Shown in pieces: positions 41,492-45,404 of a stretch of 45,404 nt of DNA. Position numbers and translations under genes: made by a program. This DNA comes from Flavobacterium profundi (GTDB taxonomy: Bacteria; Bacteroidota; Bacteroidia; Flavobacteriales; Flavobacteriaceae), in the NCBI RefSeq assembly GCF_006491645.1, contig NZ_VDCZ01000019.1, positions 1 to 45,404 of the forward strand, written 5' to 3'. Under the pieces are notes generated by a model, which made no database searches, was not told the DNA's origin, and saw only the letters and a list, made by a program, of their open reading frames with translations. Numbering within the stretch: the stretch's first letter is position 1; the number at the start of each line of letters is the position of its first letter.

Positions 41492-42385
41492 ATGGTCAAC
41501 TTAGAATGGTATCGCACATTTAAATCAGTATATAAAAATGGCAATTTTTCCAACGCTGCCAAAGAACTTTTTATTAGCCAACCCGCAGTAAGTCAGCAAA
41601 TCGCCATGTTAGAAGCACATGTTGGGTATAAACTATTCAACAGAAAATCCAAAGGAGTGGAACCTACAGAATATGCCAAACTACTCAATAATCTCATTAT
41701 TGAAGCTTTGGATCGATTGGAAAATGTAGAAAACGGATTTCGTGAAAAGGCTTTCAACTCCAATCAATTGGTTTCTGTTGGTATCTCGAAACATTTGTTT
41801 TTAAGCATTGGGAACCAATTATTGTCGCATTTTGAATTTATCGATTTCACATTTGCCGAAAATGACGAATTATTTCAATTAGTAGATGCAAAAAAGGTGG
41901 ATTTTGCAATAGTTACCAAGAAATTTGACACCTTCGATACCATTCAAAAAGAATTGGGTACCATGAAACAAATTATTGTTGCAAGCCCTGATTTAGATAT
42001 AACTCTTTGTAAAAAGGAAATAGAAGTCGGAAACTATAGTGTCATTGAGCAATGGTTAAACCAACAAAAATGGTACAATTATGATGCACGTATTCCACAT
42101 GTGAAATTATTTTGGTTACATGTTTTTGATAAAAAACGACCCACATTAATTTCAAATTATATCATTCCTTCTGAAAACGAATTGCTTACAGCATTATCTA
42201 GGAATACGGGTTTAGCAATCGTTTGGAATATCAATGCCAAAGCTTTTATAAACGAAGGTAATATTCAAATGCTTTGGGATAGTCCTAAAATGCCAAGTAC
42301 TTCGGTATATGTGTTGTCTCGAAAAAATGATACGCTTAATGCAGCTTTAGATAAGGTTGTCAATGAAATAAAATCGTTCTTTTGA
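41492..42385 (+). CDS. LysR-type transcriptional regulator
   Basis: 297 residues, the typical LysR length. The N-terminal winged helix-turn-helix (about 1-62) has NFSNAAKELFISQPAVSQQI and KLFNRKSKGVEPTEYAKLL, followed by a linker helix and a substrate-binding domain (about 90-297). It is divergent from the DJ-1/yqhD operon, the classic layout in which a LysR protein regulates its neighbour, so aldehyde or oxidative stress is a likely signal (inference). The ligand cannot be told from sequence. Confidence 0.93.
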   Translation: MVNLEWYRTFKSVYKNGNFSNAAKELFISQPAVSQQIAMLEAHVGYKLFNRKSKGVEPTEYAKLLNNLIIEALDRLENVENGFREKAFNSNQLVSVGISKHLFLSIGNQLLSHFEFIDFTFAENDELFQLVDAKKVDFAIVTKKFDTFDTIQKELGTMKQIIVASPDLDITLCKKEIEVGNYSVIEQWLNQQKWYNYDARIPHVKLFWLHVFDKKRPTLISNYIIPSENELLTALSRNTGLAIVWNINAKAFINEGNIQMLWDSPKMPSTSVYVLSRKNDTLNAALDKVVNEIKSFF

Positions 42386-42483
42386 TTTCAAGATTAACCT
42401 ATACTTAACAATCTTATCAATTTTCTAATATAAGCTTTATTATTAAATAACTTTATAAAAACAACTAAGAAGAAGGATGGATT

Positions 42484-42491
42484 TAGTTTTG
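42484..42491 (+). promoter_or_regulatory. Bacteroidota -7 promoter box for the phosphatase gene
   Basis: TAGTTTTG matches TAnnTTTG, 23 bases before the ATG at 42515. No TTG -33 element is evident. Confidence 0.5.
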
Positions 42492-42514
42492 CAATAGCTT
42501 ATAAACAAACTATT

Positions 42515-45253
42515 ATGAAAAAAACTACTTTCTTATTCTTTTTCTTTATCACATTTTCAGGGTTCTCTCAAATAGTGTATCCTTATCTGCAAAATGTAAC
42601 TCCAAATTCAATTTATGTAAGTTGGAAAACGGATGCTAATTCTGAAACAATTGTAGAATATGGTTTAGATGCCGCAAACTTAAATGTAACGTTAACGGGT
42701 AACACCAATATTTTTACCGATTCTGGTTATCCTGGAAATTACTACTATCATTCTGCTAAACTGACTAATTTAACGCCTAATACAAAATACTATTATAAAA
42801 TCAGAACGGGTGCTAGCGAATCGGCAGTGTATTCTTTTAAGACATTGCCAAATCCTGGTGAAGCTGCTACTGCTGATGGTCATATTCGTTTCTTAATTAT
42901 GGGTGATAATCAATTAAAAAATGAACCACGTTATGATTCGTTAGTGTCAGCTGCAAAGCGAAAGATTAAAGAAAAATGGGGAAATGCGCTATCTCCTGAT
43001 GATAATATTGCCATGACTTTTATGGTGGGTGACCAAGTAGATGTTGGTACTTTAGACCATTATGAGCATGTACATTTTAAAAAGAATAGGGGTTTATCAG
43101 GTAATATTCCAATTCAAACTACAGTTGGTAATCACGAAACCTATGGTACTCTTGGAATGAATTCGTATTACAGTCATTTTTTTATGAGTGAACTGTCTTA
43201 CCAAGGCATTTCTTCTAATACCGAAAATTATTATGCCCAACAAGCTGGGAATGTTTTGTTTATTAGTATGAGTTCAGAACATACAGGAGCCACTCAATAT
43301 GCTTGGTTGCAACAAGTGCTTGCTGCAGCTGAAAATGACCCAACTGTTGATTGGATTTTTTCTTTGAGCCATCGTCCCTATCAAGCGGAGCAATATGTAG
43401 GAGATATATCTAATTGGGTAAGGCAAACCGCTGTACCCCTTTTAACTACTTCAGATAAATATATTATGCACATTGGAGCACACCATCATTTGTATCATAG
43501 AGGGCAATTAAAAAATGCTCCAGCTTATCAAATTATCTCTGGTGGAACAGCTTGGGATCAATATTGGTCAATGTCTACGGAACAAGATTTTGAAGATGTA
43601 CAAAAAACAATCAGTAATTGGATGTACCAAATTGTTGATATCGACGTAATCAATGGGAAAATGGATGTGGAAAGCTATTCCATCGGAAGTATCTTTAGAT
43701 GGAAAAACAACCAGTTGATGGATACTTTTCATCGCTACAAAAATAAAAATGCTCCTGAAAAACCAAGTATAACCAATGTTTTTTCACAACCTATCGAATT
43801 GCCAATCGTACTAGAAGGTAGCAACTTTGCAACTTCTGAAAACGAACTCTTAAATACATCTCAATTTCAAATTTCTAAGTTTAATGATTTCAATACGTTA
43901 GAGAAAGAATATTATCGCGATTATGAAAATCTATTCGGTAAATATGCTACGCAAACCGATTCTACCGTAAATATTAATTTAGGAGTGGATATAACCAAAA
44001 TTAATGTTCTGTCTAATTCGTTAGATAATGGTACTCATTATGCCAGACTTCGCTATCGTGATCGAAATTTAGAATGGTCAGAATGGAGTGATGTGGTGCG
44101 TTTTGATGTCATTAATAGTAATGTTGCTAACCCTGAAATTACAATCGACAGCCCAACATTTACTTATGCAAATAACCAAGCCATCGCAGTGAATTATGTA
44201 AATGTACCAGCAGCAAATGACACTTGGATTGGTATATATAAAGAGGGTCAAACACCCGGTGGACCAGCTTCTCAAATGTGGCAATATACAAATGGTACGG
44301 CTACAGGGACGGCCAACTTTACTTCTGGATTAACTCAAAGTGGTCGTTATTTTGCAGCAGTCTTTGAAAATGATGGGTATACAGAAGTTGCTGATAGAGT
44401 CTATTTCTATGTGGGTGCTATTCCTGTTTTAACTTCTAATCTAGAAGAATATGCTGTAGGAGAAGAGGTTGTTATTTCGTTTACCAATGGGCCAAACCTT
44501 TCAAACGACTGGATAGGTATTTATAAGATGGGAATCGATGCAGGAGATGCACCTGCTGCTGCTTGGCAATATGTAACAACTATTAATGGTAGTAAAACCT
44601 TTAGTAATTTACCTAAAGGATACTACTATGCTCAGTATTATATTCAAGATAGCTATAATGCTATTGGAGAAAAAGTCTTTTTTAAAGTTGGTGATTTGGT
44701 AACGGAACTATGGATTGATAGTCCTGTCTATGATTTAGGAGAACAAATTAATGCGTCTTGGACAGATGCTCCAGGAATTGTAAAAGATTGGTTGGGTATT
44801 TATAATGAAGGAGACGATCCCAATAGTGATCCTTTAATAAGTTATCAGTATTTTAATGGTGTTGCTGAAGGTAGTGCAACCATAACTTCAGAAAATATGC
44901 CTTCTACAGCAGGTAATTATTATATAGTAATGTTTACTAATGATTCTTACAACGAAGTCTCTAATCGTGTTTCTTTTCAAATGATGGATACTTTGGATAA
45001 AGAGGCTTTTGCTATTGATAAAGGGATTAGTATGTTTCCTAATCCAACAAATAACCAAAATAAAACCATCTTACAATGTGATTATCCAATAGATGCTATC
45101 GAATTATTTGATTTACAAGGAAAATTATTATACAAAACCCATAATATTAACAACAATAAATATTCTTTAATCACTCAAGATTTGGCTAAAGGGGTGTATA
45201 TCATAAAAATACATTCAAGAAAGCTATATACAGCTAAATTAGTTGTAGAATAA
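42515..45253 (+). CDS. Secreted purple-acid-phosphatase-like protein with SKICH-like repeats and T9SS domain
   Basis: 912 residues. A signal peptide (ends FSGFSQ) is followed by an FN3-like purple acid phosphatase N-domain (YPYLQNVTPNSIYVSWKTD). The metallophosphoesterase domain (about 128-400) has MGDNQ, VGDQVD, VGNHET, SLSHRPY and GAHHHLYHR as metal ligands. A linker domain (about 410-535) is followed by three tandem units of about 95 residues (about 540-825), each with a W-I/L-GIY element (TWIGIYKEG, DWIGIYKMG, DWLGIYNEG) and an aromatic-rich end; they resemble SKICH domains. A T9SS type A sorting domain ends the protein (MFPNPTNNQ ... KGVYIIKIHSR). It is probably a surface or secreted phosphatase. 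Confidence 0.9.
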   Translation: MKKTTFLFFFFITFSGFSQIVYPYLQNVTPNSIYVSWKTDANSETIVEYGLDAANLNVTLTGNTNIFTDSGYPGNYYYHSAKLTNLTPNTKYYYKIRTGASESAVYSFKTLPNPGEAATADGHIRFLIMGDNQLKNEPRYDSLVSAAKRKIKEKWGNALSPDDNIAMTFMVGDQVDVGTLDHYEHVHFKKNRGLSGNIPIQTTVGNHETYGTLGMNSYYSHFFMSELSYQGISSNTENYYAQQAGNVLFISMSSEHTGATQYAWLQQVLAAAENDPTVDWIFSLSHRPYQAEQYVGDISNWVRQTAVPLLTTSDKYIMHIGAHHHLYHRGQLKNAPAYQIISGGTAWDQYWSMSTEQDFEDVQKTISNWMYQIVDIDVINGKMDVESYSIGSIFRWKNNQLMDTFHRYKNKNAPEKPSITNVFSQPIELPIVLEGSNFATSENELLNTSQFQISKFNDFNTLEKEYYRDYENLFGKYATQTDSTVNINLGVDITKINVLSNSLDNGTHYARLRYRDRNLEWSEWSDVVRFDVINSNVANPEITIDSPTFTYANNQAIAVNYVNVPAANDTWIGIYKEGQTPGGPASQMWQYTNGTATGTANFTSGLTQSGRYFAAVFENDGYTEVADRVYFYVGAIPVLTSNLEEYAVGEEVVISFTNGPNLSNDWIGIYKMGIDAGDAPAAAWQYVTTINGSKTFSNLPKGYYYAQYYIQDSYNAIGEKVFFKVGDLVTELWIDSPVYDLGEQINASWTDAPGIVKDWLGIYNEGDDPNSDPLISYQYFNGVAEGSATITSENMPSTAGNYYIVMFTNDSYNEVSNRVSFQMMDTLDKEAFAIDKGISMFPNPTNNQNKTILQCDYPIDAIELFDLQGKLLYKTHNINNNKYSLITQDLAKGVYIIKIHSRKLYTAKLVVE

Positions 45254-45298
45254 TGGATTATAATTAATTTTTACATAAAAAAAGAGCCTAATCTAGAC

Positions 45299-45404
45299 TG
45301 CACCCAAAAAGTTAGACAAATTTAAACTTAATTTTGATAATAATGAGCTCGATATTTTATCGGGCTCATTTTGTTTAGATTTGATTTAATTCTTTCGTTG
45401 TTAT
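45299..45404 (-). mobile_element. Right end of an IS3-family insertion sequence, cut by the window edge
   Basis: TGCACCCAAAAAGTTAGACA beginning at 45299 matches IS3-family terminal inverted repeats known to me (ACCCAAAAAGTTAGACA core). The OrfB end is just inside. Only one end is visible, so target duplication cannot be checked. The element begins shortly after an A run and AGAGCCT, which may be half of a terminator that the insertion split. Confidence 0.8.
45328..45404 (-). CDS. IS3-family transposase OrfB, C-terminal fragment
   Basis: The visible 24 residues read NNERIKSNLNKMSPIKYRA followed by HYYQN, ending at a stop at 45328. This is the characteristic C-terminus of IS3 OrfB (YNxxRxxxxLxxxSPxxYR), the rve integrase that moves the element. 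The rest of the gene lies beyond the window. Intactness cannot be judged. Confidence 0.82.
   Translation of the reverse strand, partial: NNERIKSNLNKMSPIKYRAHYYQN

Overview
The window is chromosomal DNA of a member of the Bacteroidota, almost certainly a Flavobacteriaceae close to Flavobacterium. The evidence is low G+C content, A/T-rich leaders without Shine-Dalgarno motifs, TAnnTTTG-type -7 promoter boxes, a complete Bat (Bacteroides aerotolerance) operon, two proteins with type IX secretion C-terminal sorting domains, and a GH92 mannosidase. No rRNA, tRNA or CRISPR array was seen.

Layout. 1-1800 is a sparse accessory stretch with two unrecognised small genes, each closed by its own terminator, and an inverted palindromic repeat. 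1802-3631 (minus) holds a PhnA-like zinc protein, a small outer-membrane barrel and a PP2A-like phosphatase. 3831-5270 is the most unusual part: seven tandem genes for 57-residue lipoproteins, all exactly 174 bp long. An eighth, diverged 60-residue gene follows at 5306-5488. The array leads into a TPR histidine kinase with a lipoprotein-type signal (5544-7562) and its response regulator (7575-8252). A minus-strand AlbA_2/Schlafen-like protein and a plus-strand lipoprotein follow.

11015-19958 is the Bat operon: moxR, a DUF58 gene, a BatD-like membrane protein, then batA, batB, batC, batD and batE, tightly packed or overlapping. Next come a membrane protein with a Cys-Gly-Ser repeat tail, CvpA, a small conserved protein, an SBF-type transporter and pheS. 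At 25053-25820 five copies of a GTTCGAGCGGAGTCGAGAAC-type repeat surround a GIY-YIG nuclease gene, and one copy supplies its last codons. The GH92 mannosidase is followed by a hybrid histidine kinase that converges with an NtrC-type sigma54 activator. A PepSY-like secreted protein with a sigma54-like promoter, TerC and GpsA follow on the minus strand. The right end carries an NHL-repeat T9SS protein, a trypsin-like protease with a zinc ribbon plus a partner gene, a YqhD-like aldehyde reductase with a DJ-1/PfpI lipoprotein, a divergent LysR regulator, a large T9SS purple-acid-phosphatase-like protein, and the 3' end of an IS3-family element cut by the window edge.

Best candidate for an undescribed system: the lipoprotein array and the adjacent TPR-kinase/regulator pair. 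The mature peptides are acidic and end in an invariant TDPIIIPKKD tail. The diverged eighth member keeps a related tail (NPILIIKND) but has no lipobox. The kinase has a predicted periplasmic TPR domain. A peptide-signalling or envelope-sensing module is an inference from this arrangement; nothing in the sequence proves it.
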